37,742 nucleotides of DNA from JABJOE01 sp964344145 (GCA_964344145.1 CAYFME010000013.1:1-37742); one strand, 5' to 3'; shown: positions 14,794 through 25,041, counted from the first letter of the stretch. Translations and numbers: made by a program. The notes: generated by a model not told the origin, from the sequence alone.

Positions 14794-15479
14794 CGCTTTA
14801 CGAATTTCAAAAGCAGAAATTCTGCTGCTCTTTGCTTAAACGCCCCTTCACTTTGTTCAAGCTCACGTCCTGTCCCTTCGACAAAGTCAATGAGATCAAA
14901 GAGGGCAAGATTCTCCCTATTCAAATACTCAGAAAACGTCGATGAATCTTCATGAATAGTGACCTGGTTGTCATACAACTGCAGCTCGACAAGCTCGCGC
15001 TTAAAATAACGATCACAACCTTTCGCGATAAATACTGACACCGGATGTGCAACCAGTGGCACAAATAGCCCTCCTGGTTTTAGGACCTGATGGACGGAAC
15101 GAAAGAGGGCTTGTATGTCCTGCGCATAGTGAATGGCGTACCGACTCATAACCAGATCAAATGTCGATGATGCAAATGTCGTTGCGAGGTCATCAACACC
15201 AACTTGTTGTACATGACCGTTAATCGTTGGAAAACGCTCTTGGCCATGCTCAAGCATCTTCGCCGATGGATCAACGCCGATCGCATCAGCGCCTTGCGAC
15301 AGCAACCACGCGACGTCGCGTCCAGCTCCGCATCCCAAATCAAGGACGCGCCTTCCAGACACATCTCCAAGTTGCTCGCGCAGCATCCGGCGCGAATCGT
15401 CAGGATGCTTGGCGTAAAAATTCTCTTGAGCCTCAATGTATTTCTTTGCAATAGGATCGTAGTCCATACTTCTACTCAC
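14790..15479 (-). CDS. Class I SAM-dependent methyltransferase
   Basis: 229 residues. Motif I is VLDLGCGAGRD (about residues 45-55) and the acidic end of strand 2 is GVDPSAKML; later come DLVMSRYAIHY and LKPGG. This is the UbiE/BioC-like small-molecule methyltransferase fold. The substrate is unknown. The GTG at 15479 is used here; ATG at 15467 (MDYDPIAKKY) is an equally good start. It lies 18 nt downstream of the YebC-family gene. Confidence 0.85.
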   Translation of the reverse strand: MSRSMDYDPIAKKYIEAQENFYAKHPDDSRRMLREQLGDVSGRRVLDLGCGAGRDVAWLLSQGADAIGVDPSAKMLEHGQERFPTINGHVQQVGVDDLATTFASSTFDLVMSRYAIHYAQDIQALFRSVHQVLKPGGLFVPLVAHPVSVFIAKGCDRYFKRELVELQLYDNQVTIHEDSSTFSEYLNRENLALFDLIDFVEGTGRELEQSEGAFKQRAAEFLLLKFVKR

Positions 15480-15497
15480 TAAGTGAATCGAGATTGC

Positions 15498-16214
15498 TCA
15501 CGCAGCATTCGTGTAAATATTTTGTACGTCGTCATCGTCATCGAGCTTGTCGATGAGGTTCGCAAGCCTTTCCTCGTCACCCTCTGACAACTGAACCGAC
15601 TCTTTTGCTACATACTCGGGCTGCGCCTCGGATGCCTTGAGTCCAAGCTCGCTCAGCGCCTTCTCGATCGTCTGCAAATCTGACAACTCACCAATCACTT
15701 CCAGTCCATCATCCCAAGAGAGATCTTGCGCGCCAGCGTCAATCAGCGCGAGCTCGACGGCGTCGCGATCCTCGGCGCTCGAGGCATCCTCAACACGCAC
15801 AACGCCTTTACGATCAAACTGCCACAGCACCTTGGCGTCAAAGTTCGCGCCACCCTTATTGATGATCGTCTTCACGTTGGTCAACGATCGATTAGAATTG
15901 TCCGTGAGGACCTCAATCAGCAGTGCGCAGCCACCCGGACCCATTGCTTCATAGACGATGGTCTTCAGCTCCACGCCATCGGCACCCTCGCCAGACCCAC
16001 GGGCAATAGCGCGAGTAATATTGTCCTTGGGCATGTTCGCCTGCTTGGCCTTCTCAACCGCCAACCTTAGCGCAAAGTTCATTGCCTCATCCGCACCTCC
16101 TGATCGGGCTGCAACGGTAATCGCCTTGGCAAGTTTGGAAAACAACTTCCCACGCTTGGCATCCGCCGCGCCCTTCTTGTGCTTGATCGAAGCCCATTTG
16201 CTGTGTCCGCTCAT
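15498..16214 (-). CDS. YebC/PmpR family protein (TACO1-like)
   Basis: 238 residues, the family's normal length. MSGHSKWASIKHKKGAADAK is the hallmark start, followed by GKLFSKLAKAI and the NMPKDNITRAI block. Members bind DNA as regulators or relieve ribosome stalling at polyproline stretches; the second role fits a genome that also carries EF-P with EpmA. ATG at 16214 lies 9 nt after a TAAGAT -10, so it is probably leaderless. Confidence 0.95.
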   Translation of the reverse strand: MSGHSKWASIKHKKGAADAKRGKLFSKLAKAITVAARSGGADEAMNFALRLAVEKAKQANMPKDNITRAIARGSGEGADGVELKTIVYEAMGPGGCALLIEVLTDNSNRSLTNVKTIINKGGANFDAKVLWQFDRKGVVRVEDASSAEDRDAVELALIDAGAQDLSWDDGLEVIGELSDLQTIEKALSELGLKASEAQPEYVAKESVQLSEGDEERLANLIDKLDDDDDVQNIYTNAA

Positions 16215-16223
16215 AGTAGTTCT

Positions 16224-16252
16224 ATCTTACGAAACACAAAAGCAGGGATCAA
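16224..16252 (-). promoter_or_regulatory. Promoter of the YebC-family gene inside the rpoC terminator
   Basis: Minus strand TTGATC (16247-16252), a 17-nt spacer, TAAGAT (16224-16229). The -35 overlaps the loop and 3' stem of the rpoC terminator. Confidence 0.65.
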
Positions 16253-16258
16253 CCCCGC
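16238..16258 (-). terminator. rpoC terminator
   Basis: Minus strand GCGGGG, loop TTGAT, CCCTGC, then TTTT. Six pairs including one GU. Confidence 0.65.
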
Positions 16259-16273
16259 CTTTGTGCAGAGGAA

Positions 16274-19200
16274 CTATCCCTCGCTTGCTTCTTCTTTTTC
16301 TTCCTCCTCCTTCTTCTTCTCTTCCTCAAGCTCACTGGCAGCTTCGACGTCTTCCTCGTCTGCTTGCTCGCCAACATGCTCTTCGTTCTCTGCACCCCAA
16401 CCGGTTCCGGCAGGAATGAGACGACCGATGATGACGTTCTCCTTCAAACCTGTGAGCGTATCAACCTTTCCGGTCATCGCCGCGTTAATGAGCACGCGAG
16501 CGGTCTCCTGGAACGATGCAGCGGAAAGCCAACTCTCTGTTGAGAGCGACACCTTGGTAATTCCCAGGAACAGCTCTTCTACACCAGCCTTCTTCCCCTT
16601 GTTTGCTTTGACACGGTCATGCTCGTCTAGCAGCGTTGCACGCTCGATGACCTCACCAGGCAGGAAGTCGGTATCCCCTGGCTCGATAACGCGCACACGG
16701 CTAAACATCTGACGAATAATGATTTCGAGGTGCTTGGAGTTCAACTTCTGACCCTGCGATGCGTACACGTTGAGGATCTCTTTCAAAATATACTTCTCAA
16801 CCTCCTCGCGCCCCTTGTGCTTAAACAGGGCGTGCAGATCGATGTGACCTTCTGTAAGGGCATCACCAGCCAATACCTCATCACCATCGCTGACGTACAT
16901 CGTGTACCCCTGTGGAATCACGTACTCACGCACCTTTGGCGCGTCGTTGGTAATGGCAATCTTCGTTTTTCCGGTCTTTGCAATCACACCATCAACTGGA
17001 GAGAGGAACTTCTCCCCATCGGCCATGTCACCAAGGACATCACCCTTCTTCACTTTGTCACCTTCCTTGATGGTAATCGTTCCACCACGACCGAGTGAGA
17101 CATCCAGGTCCTCAACAGCGGTGTAGCGAATGCGGGCGATCTTCTGTCCTGGACGCGTGTCCGTCATCTTCTTACCGGTTCCAACCTGAGCGATCTCACG
17201 CTGAGCTTTCTCAATCTCGATCAAACCAGAGACCTCGGCCATAATCGCCTTCTGCTTTGGCATGCGGGCCTCAAACAGCTCTTCAACACGCGGCAGACCG
17301 GAGGTAATATCCTTTCCGGCCACACCACCCGTGTGGAAGGTACGCATGGTCAGCTGTGTGCCAGGCTCACCAATGGACTGTGCGGCGATAATTCCCACAG
17401 CCGTTCCAATTTCAACCGGTTTGTTGTAGGCCAAGTCGTATCCGTAACACTTTCGGCAGAGTCCGCGGTGCACGCGACAGTTCGCAATGGAGCGAACCAT
17501 CACTTCCTCAAGGTCCTTCTTCGCACTCTGGAGCACACGTAGATGATCCTCGGTAACAATCTCGCCAGCCTTTACAACAACCTTGCGTCCACCAGGCATG
17601 ATGACGTTCTCAATCGGTGTGCGACCGAGAATACGCGTTGCAACCGTCTCACCAAGCTCCTCAGACTCCTGTCGGCGCACTGGAATACCAACGTCGTTTC
17701 CACAGTCTTCCTCGCGAATAATCACGTCCTGTGACACATCCACCAAACGTCGAGTAAGATATCCGGCGTTAGCGGTCTTCAGAGCAGTATCGGTCAATCC
17801 TTTACGCTGTCCGTGTGAGGAGATGAAGAACTCCAGCACGCCCACCCCGTCTTTAAACGATGATTTCACGGGCAGCTCGATGGTCTCACCAGAAGCAGAC
17901 GCCTTCAGACCGATCATTCCGATCATCTGCGTCATCTGCGACCACGAACCACGCGCTCCAGAATCGATCATGGTGTAAGCGGAGGCATCCTGTGGCAACG
18001 CGTCCTTGGCAAGATCAGCAATGCGATCCTTCACGTCCGCCCAAATCTTCACGATCTGCGTGTGACGCTCACCTTGCGTAAGAAGTCCTTGCGAGAAGAA
18101 GGTCTCAACCTCCAACACGCGACGGTTTCCTTCCTCCACCAACGCTCCCTTCTCTGGGATCTCAGGAAGCTCTGACATTCCCCAAGAGAATCCGGAACGC
18201 TCTGAGTAGTGGAAGCCAAGATTCTTCAAACTATCAAGCAATCGAGCGGTAAATTCCGGACCGTAGAACTCAAGCGTATCTCGCACCACGCTAGCGAGCT
18301 GCTTCTTACCCATCTTCTCGTTGATGAATCCAATCTTCTCAGGGAAACGCTCGTTCAAGATGATACGACCGATGGTCGTCATCATAATCTCACCCGCTAC
18401 CGGAACACGGATCCACTCTTGCAGTCCAAGGACGCCGGCCTGATAGGCGTAACGCGCACCTTCTACTGATCCAAAGCTCTTGGCCGTCTCTTCGTTTGGC
18501 TCGCTTTCAACCATCGAGAGGTAGTACGCTCCCCAAGCGATGTCTTTACCAGGCGTTGCCACCGGTCCACCGTGGGATGGCTTGAGCAAGTTGTGAATAG
18601 AGAGCATCAGATCACGCGCCTCGTTGCGAGCTTCTTGCGTGAGCGGCACGTGAACAGCCATTTGGTCACCATCGAAGTCGGCGTTATACGCGTCACATAC
18701 CATCGGATGCACTTGAATCGCCTTACCCTCAATCAGCACAGGTCGGAAGGCTTGAATACCAAGGCGGTGAAGGGTCGGCGCACGGTTCAAGAGCACAAAT
18801 GCTTCGGAGACCACCTCTTCTAAAATGTCCCACACCTCTGGACGGTCCGACTCAATGAAGCGGTTTGCCGAGCGGATGTTGTGAACGTACTCACGGGTAA
18901 TCAACTTGGAGATCACAAACGGCTTAAAGAGCTCGAGTGCCATCTTCTTTGGAATTCCACACTGGTCAATGTCCAAATGCGGACCAACCACAATCACTGA
19001 GCGTCCGGAGTAGTCGATACGCTTACCAAGCAAGTTCTGTCGGAAACGACCCTGCTTTCCTTTGAGGATGTCGGCAAGCGACTTGAGCTGACGCTTTCGT
19101 CCAGTCGCCGCGATAACCGTCTTGGACGATCGTGCCGAGTTATCGATCAGCGCGTCAACAGCTTCTTGGAGCATGCGCTTCTCGTTTCGCGTAATCACCT

Positions 19201-20272
19201 CAGGTGCGTTCAGTCCGTACAAGCGCTTCAGGCGGTTGTTGCGGTTGATTACACGTCGGTAGAGGTCGTTAAGGTCTGATGTTGCAAAGCGTCCACCGTC
19301 CAAAGCAACCATCGGACGCAGATCTGCTGGAATCACGGGAATCGCACGCAGCACCATCCAATCAGGCTTGATCTCGTTCTTTCCAAGCGAGTGCAGGAGC
19401 TTCAAGCGACGAATAATACGATCTTTCTTCGTCTTTGAGCGCGTTGCCTCGCGTGCCTCTTCAAGCATCGTAATTGTGTCGGCGATATTCAATCGCTCAA
19501 GCAGCTTCAAGATCGCCTCGGCACCAATGCCGGCGTCGAAGATGTGTCCAAACTTGATGGACCACTCTTGATAGGTAATCTCAGGGATGATCTTCATCAC
19601 CTCCATTTCCTTGAGATCCTTCTCAACAGCCAAAAAGTCTTCCTCAAGCTCTTCGAGCTTCTTGTCAGACAACTCGTTGATACGATCCTGCTCTTCTTTA
19701 ATCTGTTTTGTCTCACCCGCAAACTTCTCGGCAACGCGCTGGCAGTCACGCTTACGCTCACCTTCAATCATCTTCTTCTTGGACTTGTACTCTTGCTTCA
19801 CCTGATCGAGCGTTTGCTCACGCGCCTCTTCATTCACGTCGGTGATAATGAAGCTGGAGAAGTAAATAACCTTCTCAAGCGACTGCACCGACATATCAAG
19901 GATCGTTCCGACCTTTGACGGCACGCCGCGGAGGAACCAGATGTGTGTGACGGGAGCAGCGAGCTCGATGTGCGCCATACGCTCACGTCGCACAACGGCC
20001 TGCGTGACCTCCACGCCACACTTGTCACAGATAATGCCCTTGTAGCGGATCTTCTTGTACTTTCCGCAGTAACACTCCCAGTCCTTGGACGGTCCAAAGA
20101 TCTCCTCGGCAAAAAGTCCGTGCTTCTCAGGCTTTTGCGTACGGTAGTTGATCGTCTCAGGCTTTGTGACCTCACCGTAGGACCATGATCGAATCACCTC
20201 AGGTGACGCCAGACGCATGCGAATCGAGTCAAAGTCGTTGGCCTTGAGGGTATTGATTTTATGAAACGCCAT
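16274..20272 (-). CDS. rpoC: RNA polymerase beta' subunit
   Basis: 1332 residues. The catalytic Mg motif NADFDGDQMAVH is present, as is the N-terminal zinc cluster (CYCGKYKK, then CDKCGVEV). The clamp, bridge helix (GLKASASGETIELPVKSSF region) and trigger loop regions follow in order. The last ~25 residues are Glu/Lys-rich. It begins 5 nt after the rpoB stop and is co-transcribed with it. A terminator follows at 16238-16258. No truncation or inteins. Confidence 0.98.
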   Translation of the reverse strand: MAFHKINTLKANDFDSIRMRLASPEVIRSWSYGEVTKPETINYRTQKPEKHGLFAEEIFGPSKDWECYCGKYKKIRYKGIICDKCGVEVTQAVVRRERMAHIELAAPVTHIWFLRGVPSKVGTILDMSVQSLEKVIYFSSFIITDVNEEAREQTLDQVKQEYKSKKKMIEGERKRDCQRVAEKFAGETKQIKEEQDRINELSDKKLEELEEDFLAVEKDLKEMEVMKIIPEITYQEWSIKFGHIFDAGIGAEAILKLLERLNIADTITMLEEAREATRSKTKKDRIIRRLKLLHSLGKNEIKPDWMVLRAIPVIPADLRPMVALDGGRFATSDLNDLYRRVINRNNRLKRLYGLNAPEVITRNEKRMLQEAVDALIDNSARSSKTVIAATGRKRQLKSLADILKGKQGRFRQNLLGKRIDYSGRSVIVVGPHLDIDQCGIPKKMALELFKPFVISKLITREYVHNIRSANRFIESDRPEVWDILEEVVSEAFVLLNRAPTLHRLGIQAFRPVLIEGKAIQVHPMVCDAYNADFDGDQMAVHVPLTQEARNEARDLMLSIHNLLKPSHGGPVATPGKDIAWGAYYLSMVESEPNEETAKSFGSVEGARYAYQAGVLGLQEWIRVPVAGEIMMTTIGRIILNERFPEKIGFINEKMGKKQLASVVRDTLEFYGPEFTARLLDSLKNLGFHYSERSGFSWGMSELPEIPEKGALVEEGNRRVLEVETFFSQGLLTQGERHTQIVKIWADVKDRIADLAKDALPQDASAYTMIDSGARGSWSQMTQMIGMIGLKASASGETIELPVKSSFKDGVGVLEFFISSHGQRKGLTDTALKTANAGYLTRRLVDVSQDVIIREEDCGNDVGIPVRRQESEELGETVATRILGRTPIENVIMPGGRKVVVKAGEIVTEDHLRVLQSAKKDLEEVMVRSIANCRVHRGLCRKCYGYDLAYNKPVEIGTAVGIIAAQSIGEPGTQLTMRTFHTGGVAGKDITSGLPRVEELFEARMPKQKAIMAEVSGLIEIEKAQREIAQVGTGKKMTDTRPGQKIARIRYTAVEDLDVSLGRGGTITIKEGDKVKKGDVLGDMADGEKFLSPVDGVIAKTGKTKIAITNDAPKVREYVIPQGYTMYVSDGDEVLAGDALTEGHIDLHALFKHKGREEVEKYILKEILNVYASQGQKLNSKHLEIIIRQMFSRVRVIEPGDTDFLPGEVIERATLLDEHDRVKANKGKKAGVEELFLGITKVSLSTESWLSAASFQETARVLINAAMTGKVDTLTGLKENVIIGRLIPAGTGWGAENEEHVGEQADEEDVEAASELEEEKKKEEEEKEEASEG

Positions 20273-20277
20273 ACGCC

Positions 20278-23200
20278 TTAGTTATTGTTGCTTTTAGAGT
20301 CAACGTCCACCTTCTTGTTGTCCTTCAGGAGTTCCACATCCAAACACAATCCCTTAAGCTCACGAATGAGCACGTTGAAGGACTCAGGAACGTTCACCTT
20401 TTGAATGTCATCCCCCTTGATGATCGATTCGTAGGCCTTCGAACGTCCTGGAACGTCGTCTGATTTGATGGTCAAGATCTCCTGCAGTGTGTGAGCAGCG
20501 CCGTATGCCTCCAGCGCCCACACCTCCATCTCTCCGAATCGCTGTCCACCGAACTGCGCCTTACCTCCCAGTGGCTGCTGGGTGATGAGCGAGTACGGAC
20601 CAATAGAACGTTGGTGCATCTTATCCTCGATCATGTGGTTAAGTTTGAGCATGTACATCACGCCAACCGTAATCGGATGATCATAGGCCTCACCCGTACG
20701 TCCATCGTGCAAGATCAGCTGTCCGGTTGAGGTGAAGTCGGCCTTTTCAAGCTCGCCGCGGATCTGAACCTCAGATGGTCCTGCAAAGACCGGTGCCGCG
20801 ACATGGAATCCAACACGCTCGGCAGCGAGTCCCAAGTGGACTTCAAGGATCTGACCAAGGTTCATACGCGAGACAACTCCCAGCGGGGTCAAGATGACGT
20901 CCACGGGACGACCATCCTGCGAAAACGGCATATCCTCAATTGGCACAACTTTCGAGACAACACCCTTGTTACCGTGACGTCCGGCCATCTTGTCTCCGAC
21001 CTGCATCTTTCGCAGATCAGCAATGGTCACCTGGACCGATCGGATGACCCCTGGCGAGAGATTGTCCCCCTCCTCTCGCGAGAAGATCTTCACGTCCACG
21101 ACCTTTCCCTTATGTCCGTGGCGCAGATACAGTGATGAGTCGCGCACGTCGCGTGCCTTCTCACCGAAAATCGCACGAAGCAGCTTCTCTTCTGCTGACA
21201 ACTCCGTCTCACCCTTTGGCGTGATCTTTCCAACCAGAATGTCGCCGGAGTGAACCTCGGCACCGATGCGGATGATACCTTCGCTGTCGAGGTTCTTCAG
21301 CTTATCTTCTGAAACGTTTGGAATATCTGAGGTGATGACCTCCGGACCAAGCTTGGTGTCGCGCACATCAAGGGTGAGGTGCTCCAAGTGAACGGTTGTG
21401 AAACGGTCATCTTGCACAACACGCTCGGAAAGAATAATCGCGTCCTCATAGTTGTATCCATCCCAGCTCATGAAGGCGACCATCATGTTCTGACCAAGAG
21501 CCAGCTCTCCCTTATCGACCGATGGACCGTCCGCAAGCACGTCTCCGGCCTTCACCTTTGTCCCTGGCATCACCACAGGACGTTGGTTGATCGATGTTGA
21601 GTGGTTTGAGCGAAGGAACTTATTGAGTGTGTAGATCACCTCACCCGCCTTCTTATAGTTCAAAACGATCTTTCCGCTGTCGACCTCTGTCACCTCTCCA
21701 TCTTCTGCGGCCACGAGCACGTGACCCGAATCGATCGCCGCACGTCGCTCACGACCCGTTCCCACGATTGGGGCCTGCGGGTTGATCGGTGGCACGGCCT
21801 GCCGTTGCATGTTCGATCCCATCAGTGCACGCGTCGCATCATCGTGCTCCAAAAACGGAATCAGCGCCGTACCCACAGAAACAATCTGCGTGGTCGACAC
21901 ATCCATGTAGTTCACTTCCTTGGCACTCACCTGCTTTGCTTCTCCAAACTTTCGAGCCTCAACAAAGTCTGAGGCAATGAATCCGCTCTCATCAACTTCA
22001 ATGGTTGCCGGACACGTCACAGACTTCTCCTCTGTAAACGCATTGATGTACTCCACCTCATCCGTCACCTTCATGCGCCCACCTTCCTCAATCACCTTGC
22101 GGTATGGCGTCTCGATAAATCCGTATTTGTTGATGCGCGCGTAGCTGGCGAGCTGTCCAACGAGACCAATGTTTGGTCCCTCGGGCGTTTGCACCGGGCA
22201 GATGCGGCCGTAGTGGGTGGTGTGCACGTCGCGGACTTCAAATCCGGCACGCTCACGAGACAGACCTCCTTGACCAAGGGCCGAGAGACGTCGCTTGTGC
22301 TCGAGCTCTGAGAGCGGGTTGGTTTGATCCATGAACTGCGAGAGCTGCGAGGACATGAAGAACTCGCGCGTTGCACCGATCACCGGTCGCGCGTTGATCA
22401 ATCGACCAGGAGTAATCGTCTCAATGTCATGGGTGGACATGCGATCTCGCACGATTCGCTCCATGCGGGCGAGTCCAATGCGGAAGCGCTGCTGAATGAG
22501 CTCTCCCACGGCACGCACACGACGGTTTCCAAGGTGGTCAACGTCGTCAGCCTCTTCCTGCACGATGTTCAAGCGGATGATCTCACGAACAATGTCGATC
22601 AGATCTTCCTTGGTCAAAATACGATTCTCTTCAACCGTCACGCCGTCCTCTGGATTCTCCTTGTTGAAACGGCTGTTGAACTTAAAGCGACCGACGGGCC
22701 CCAAGTCGTAGCGGTCGAAGTTGAAGAACATCGAATGAATCAAAGAACGCGCGTTATCCGCCGTTGCCAGGTCACCCGGGCGAATACGCTTGTAGACCTC
22801 CTTTAATCCCTCCTCTTCATTTGTTGCCGCATCCTTGGCAATCGTTGTTTCGATGTACTTGTTGAGTGGGTGTGTATCAATGTCCTTAAAGAGGGCGAGA
22901 ATCTCTTCATCTGTCGCAATACCAAACGCGCGCATCAGCGACGTGACTGCCACCTTACGCTTACGGTCGATCTTTACCCAGATCACATTCTTGCTGTCCG
23001 TCTCAAACTCGAGCCACGCACCACGGTTAGGAATGATCTTTGCGCCGTAGTAGCGGCGACCGCGAATGACCTCAGCGGAGAAAAAGGCTCCAGCCGATCG
23101 AACGAGCTGCGAGACAACCACGCGCTCGGCACCGTTGATGATAAACGTTCCACGATCAGTCATCACAGGAAGATCACCCAGGAAAATTTCCTGCTCCTTC

Positions 23201-23511
23201 ACCTCGTTGGTACGCAGGTTCTTCAAGCGTGTCTTCACGCGAAGTGGTGCCTCAAAGGTGATGTTCTTACTCTTTGAGGTCGTCTCGTCAAACTTCGGCT
23301 CATCAATAGAATATTCGCCAAAGGTGAGCTCAAGATCACGCCCAATAAAGTCCGAGATTGGAGAGATCTCATGAAGAAGCTCGCCGATTCCTTCCTTAAG
23401 GAACCAGTTGTAGGAAGCCTTCTGGATCGTGATGAGATCCGGAAGATCCATCGCATCGCGCTGCGGCGTGAAATACACGCGCTCGCGCTGCGCTTGGGAA
23501 GTCTGTGCCAT
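20278..23511 (-). CDS. rpoB: RNA polymerase beta subunit
   Basis: 1077 residues from ATG 23511; an upstream GTG at 23553 would add 14 residues with no support. Family landmarks include the rifampicin-pocket region (SSQLSQFMDQTNPLSELEHK and RRLSALGQGG), FMSWDGYNYEDAI, and the C-terminal RFGEMEVWALEAYGAA. In the rifampicin pocket the Asp, His and Ser residues are largely those of sensitive enzymes. No Shine-Dalgarno precedes the start; instead CCTCCTCCCCC lies 4 nt upstream, which is the same polarity as the anti-SD. Transcribed by two promoters (23666 and 23909). Confidence 0.97.
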   Translation of the reverse strand: MAQTSQAQRERVYFTPQRDAMDLPDLITIQKASYNWFLKEGIGELLHEISPISDFIGRDLELTFGEYSIDEPKFDETTSKSKNITFEAPLRVKTRLKNLRTNEVKEQEIFLGDLPVMTDRGTFIINGAERVVVSQLVRSAGAFFSAEVIRGRRYYGAKIIPNRGAWLEFETDSKNVIWVKIDRKRKVAVTSLMRAFGIATDEEILALFKDIDTHPLNKYIETTIAKDAATNEEEGLKEVYKRIRPGDLATADNARSLIHSMFFNFDRYDLGPVGRFKFNSRFNKENPEDGVTVEENRILTKEDLIDIVREIIRLNIVQEEADDVDHLGNRRVRAVGELIQQRFRIGLARMERIVRDRMSTHDIETITPGRLINARPVIGATREFFMSSQLSQFMDQTNPLSELEHKRRLSALGQGGLSRERAGFEVRDVHTTHYGRICPVQTPEGPNIGLVGQLASYARINKYGFIETPYRKVIEEGGRMKVTDEVEYINAFTEEKSVTCPATIEVDESGFIASDFVEARKFGEAKQVSAKEVNYMDVSTTQIVSVGTALIPFLEHDDATRALMGSNMQRQAVPPINPQAPIVGTGRERRAAIDSGHVLVAAEDGEVTEVDSGKIVLNYKKAGEVIYTLNKFLRSNHSTSINQRPVVMPGTKVKAGDVLADGPSVDKGELALGQNMMVAFMSWDGYNYEDAIILSERVVQDDRFTTVHLEHLTLDVRDTKLGPEVITSDIPNVSEDKLKNLDSEGIIRIGAEVHSGDILVGKITPKGETELSAEEKLLRAIFGEKARDVRDSSLYLRHGHKGKVVDVKIFSREEGDNLSPGVIRSVQVTIADLRKMQVGDKMAGRHGNKGVVSKVVPIEDMPFSQDGRPVDVILTPLGVVSRMNLGQILEVHLGLAAERVGFHVAAPVFAGPSEVQIRGELEKADFTSTGQLILHDGRTGEAYDHPITVGVMYMLKLNHMIEDKMHQRSIGPYSLITQQPLGGKAQFGGQRFGEMEVWALEAYGAAHTLQEILTIKSDDVPGRSKAYESIIKGDDIQKVNVPESFNVLIRELKGLCLDVELLKDNKKVDVDSKSNNN

Positions 23512-23665
23512 AGAGGGGGAGGAGGTTAGCCCCGAAAACAAAACGTGCTCCACGCAAAACGTGAAGCCTCTCTGTCGCTAATTTTGTCGGTGTGGGGGAG
23601 TCACTCGACAATTGATAATTGGCCTACTCTAGCCAAATGTGACCTACATTTGACAAACCGACCCG

Positions 23666-23695
23666 AGTATATCAAAAGGACGTAAAAGGTGTCAA
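23666..23695 (-). promoter_or_regulatory. rpoBC proximal promoter
   Basis: Minus strand TTGACA (23690-23695), an 18-nt spacer, TATACT (23666-23671) with TGA extension. The leader to ATG 23511 is about 150 nt and holds TTGTCG/CGACAA and CACG/CGTG hairpins plus an AAATGT-AGGTC-ACATTT inverted repeat. Confidence 0.75.
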
Positions 23696-23699
23696 ACCG

Positions 23700-23908
23700 A
23701 GCCCTGAGGAAAACGTTCTGCAGGGTTGGGACACGAATAAACGTATGCCGAATCAATGCAAGAGTACGAGAGGAGAGAGATTTTCCCAGCTAGGCCGAGC
23801 TGAGCTCGGTCAGACTGGGGCGTACAAACACTGATCTGACAAGAATCGCGCCCTACCCCGCAGGTCCTTACCCCCAGGACCTGCAGACGGCATCAACCGT
23901 AGGGAGCG
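23700..23908 (-). ncRNA. Structured rpoBC upstream leader or small RNA
   Basis: A gene-free stretch between recA and rpoB. On the minus strand it contains GCAGGTCCT/AGGACCTGC (23860-23884) flanked by CCCTAC/GTAGGG, then CCCAG/CTGGG enclosing CCGAG/CTCGG, and near the end CCCTG/CAGGG. It starts right after the promoter at 23909-23937 and ends at the proximal promoter. It could be a regulatory leader of rpoBC, playing the part the L10 leader plays elsewhere, or a separate RNA. I do not see 6S, SRP, tmRNA or RNase P signatures. Low certainty on identity. Confidence 0.45.
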
Positions 23909-23937
23909 AGTATATCACGCGTTTTTGTCTATTTCAA
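23909..23937 (-). promoter_or_regulatory. rpoBC distal promoter
   Basis: Minus strand TTGAAA (23932-23937), a 17-nt spacer, TATACT (23909-23914) with TGA extension. Confidence 0.75.
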
Positions 23938-23967
23938 GGGGAATTTGTCCAGTTTTGCCGAACAAAT

Positions 23968-24996
23968 CTACTTCGCTGTCTGATCTTCCTGTTCAATGGC
24001 CTTTTCTATGTCTTTTCGCACCTTTTTCAGGAGTTTTTTGTCACCTCTGAGGCCCTGTTTCGCGTTTTCACGACCAACGCCAAGCCGCTGCTCCCCATAA
24101 ATGTAGCTATTTCCTTTCTTATCAATAACGCCGGTGTGTACGCCAAGGTCAATCAAATCACCAGCAATAGAGATTCCTTCGTTGTACATAATGTCGAACT
24201 CGCAGCGGCGAAATGGTGGCGCGACCTTGTTCTTCACAATCTTTACCTTCACGCGGTTTCCGATAATCTTTTCTTGCTGCTTGATCTGCGCACTGCGACG
24301 AACTTCGATACGAACGGACGAATAGAACTTCAACGCATTTCCACCAGGCGTCGTCTCGGGGTTTCCAAACATCACACCGATCTTCATACGGATCTGGTTG
24401 ATGAAGATAACCGTCGTGTTGGACTTTGAAACAATAGCTGCAAGCTTTCGAAGGGCCTGACTCATGAGCCGAGCCTGTCGACCCACGTGGGTGTCGCCCA
24501 TATCCCCTTCAATCTCGGCCTTTGGCGTAAGGGCGGCAACGGAGTCGACCACGATCACATCGACCGCACTGGATCGAACAAGGGTATCAACGATCTCGAG
24601 TGCTTGCTCACCAGTATCGGGCTGGGAAATAAACAATTCCTCGATGTTTACACCGATCTTTTGCGCGTAGTCAGGATCAAGTGCATGCTCAGCGTCCACA
24701 AATGCGGCCACACCACCAGTTTGTTGCACCTCGGCCACGATATGCTGCGCTAGTGTCGTCTTTCCTGAGGACTCTGGTCCATACACTTCAACAATACGTC
24801 CACGTGGGACGCCTCCAACACCAAGCGCGAGGTCGAGCGAGAGACAGCCTGTGGAAACTGACTCCACCTGCATCGCTTTCGCTTCCCCAAGGCGCATGAT
24901 CGAACCCTCTCCAAAACGTTCTTTAATTTGAGAAATGGCCTCCTGTGCGGCCTTAAACTTCTCGGATGACTCTGTTTTTGCTTCTGTCTTTGGCAT
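23968..24996 (-). CDS. recA: Recombinase RecA
   Basis: 342 residues. Walker A is GPESSGKTT, Walker B VIVVDSVAAL, and loop L2 region ETTPGGNALKFY is intact. RecA forms ATP-dependent filaments on single-stranded DNA for strand exchange. The C-terminus is acidic and Lys-rich. Downstream of the RodZ-like gene (45-nt gap) with its own probable promoter at 25044-25073. No LexA-type box is recognised upstream. Confidence 0.98.
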   Translation of the reverse strand: MPKTEAKTESSEKFKAAQEAISQIKERFGEGSIMRLGEAKAMQVESVSTGCLSLDLALGVGGVPRGRIVEVYGPESSGKTTLAQHIVAEVQQTGGVAAFVDAEHALDPDYAQKIGVNIEELFISQPDTGEQALEIVDTLVRSSAVDVIVVDSVAALTPKAEIEGDMGDTHVGRQARLMSQALRKLAAIVSKSNTTVIFINQIRMKIGVMFGNPETTPGGNALKFYSSVRIEVRRSAQIKQQEKIIGNRVKVKIVKNKVAPPFRRCEFDIMYNEGISIAGDLIDLGVHTGVIDKKGNSYIYGEQRLGVGRENAKQGLRGDKKLLKKVRKDIEKAIEQEDQTAK

Positions 24997-25041
24997 AAGA
25001 AATAAAATGAGAACAATCTTAATGAGATCGTCCTCCTAGCT

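Noticed and set aside
23700..23908. 6S RNA, SRP RNA or L10 leader upstream of rpoB
   Set aside because: No GGAAGG/AGCAGCC SRP loop, no 6S-like single long bubble, and no rplJ downstream; left as an unnamed structured leader.
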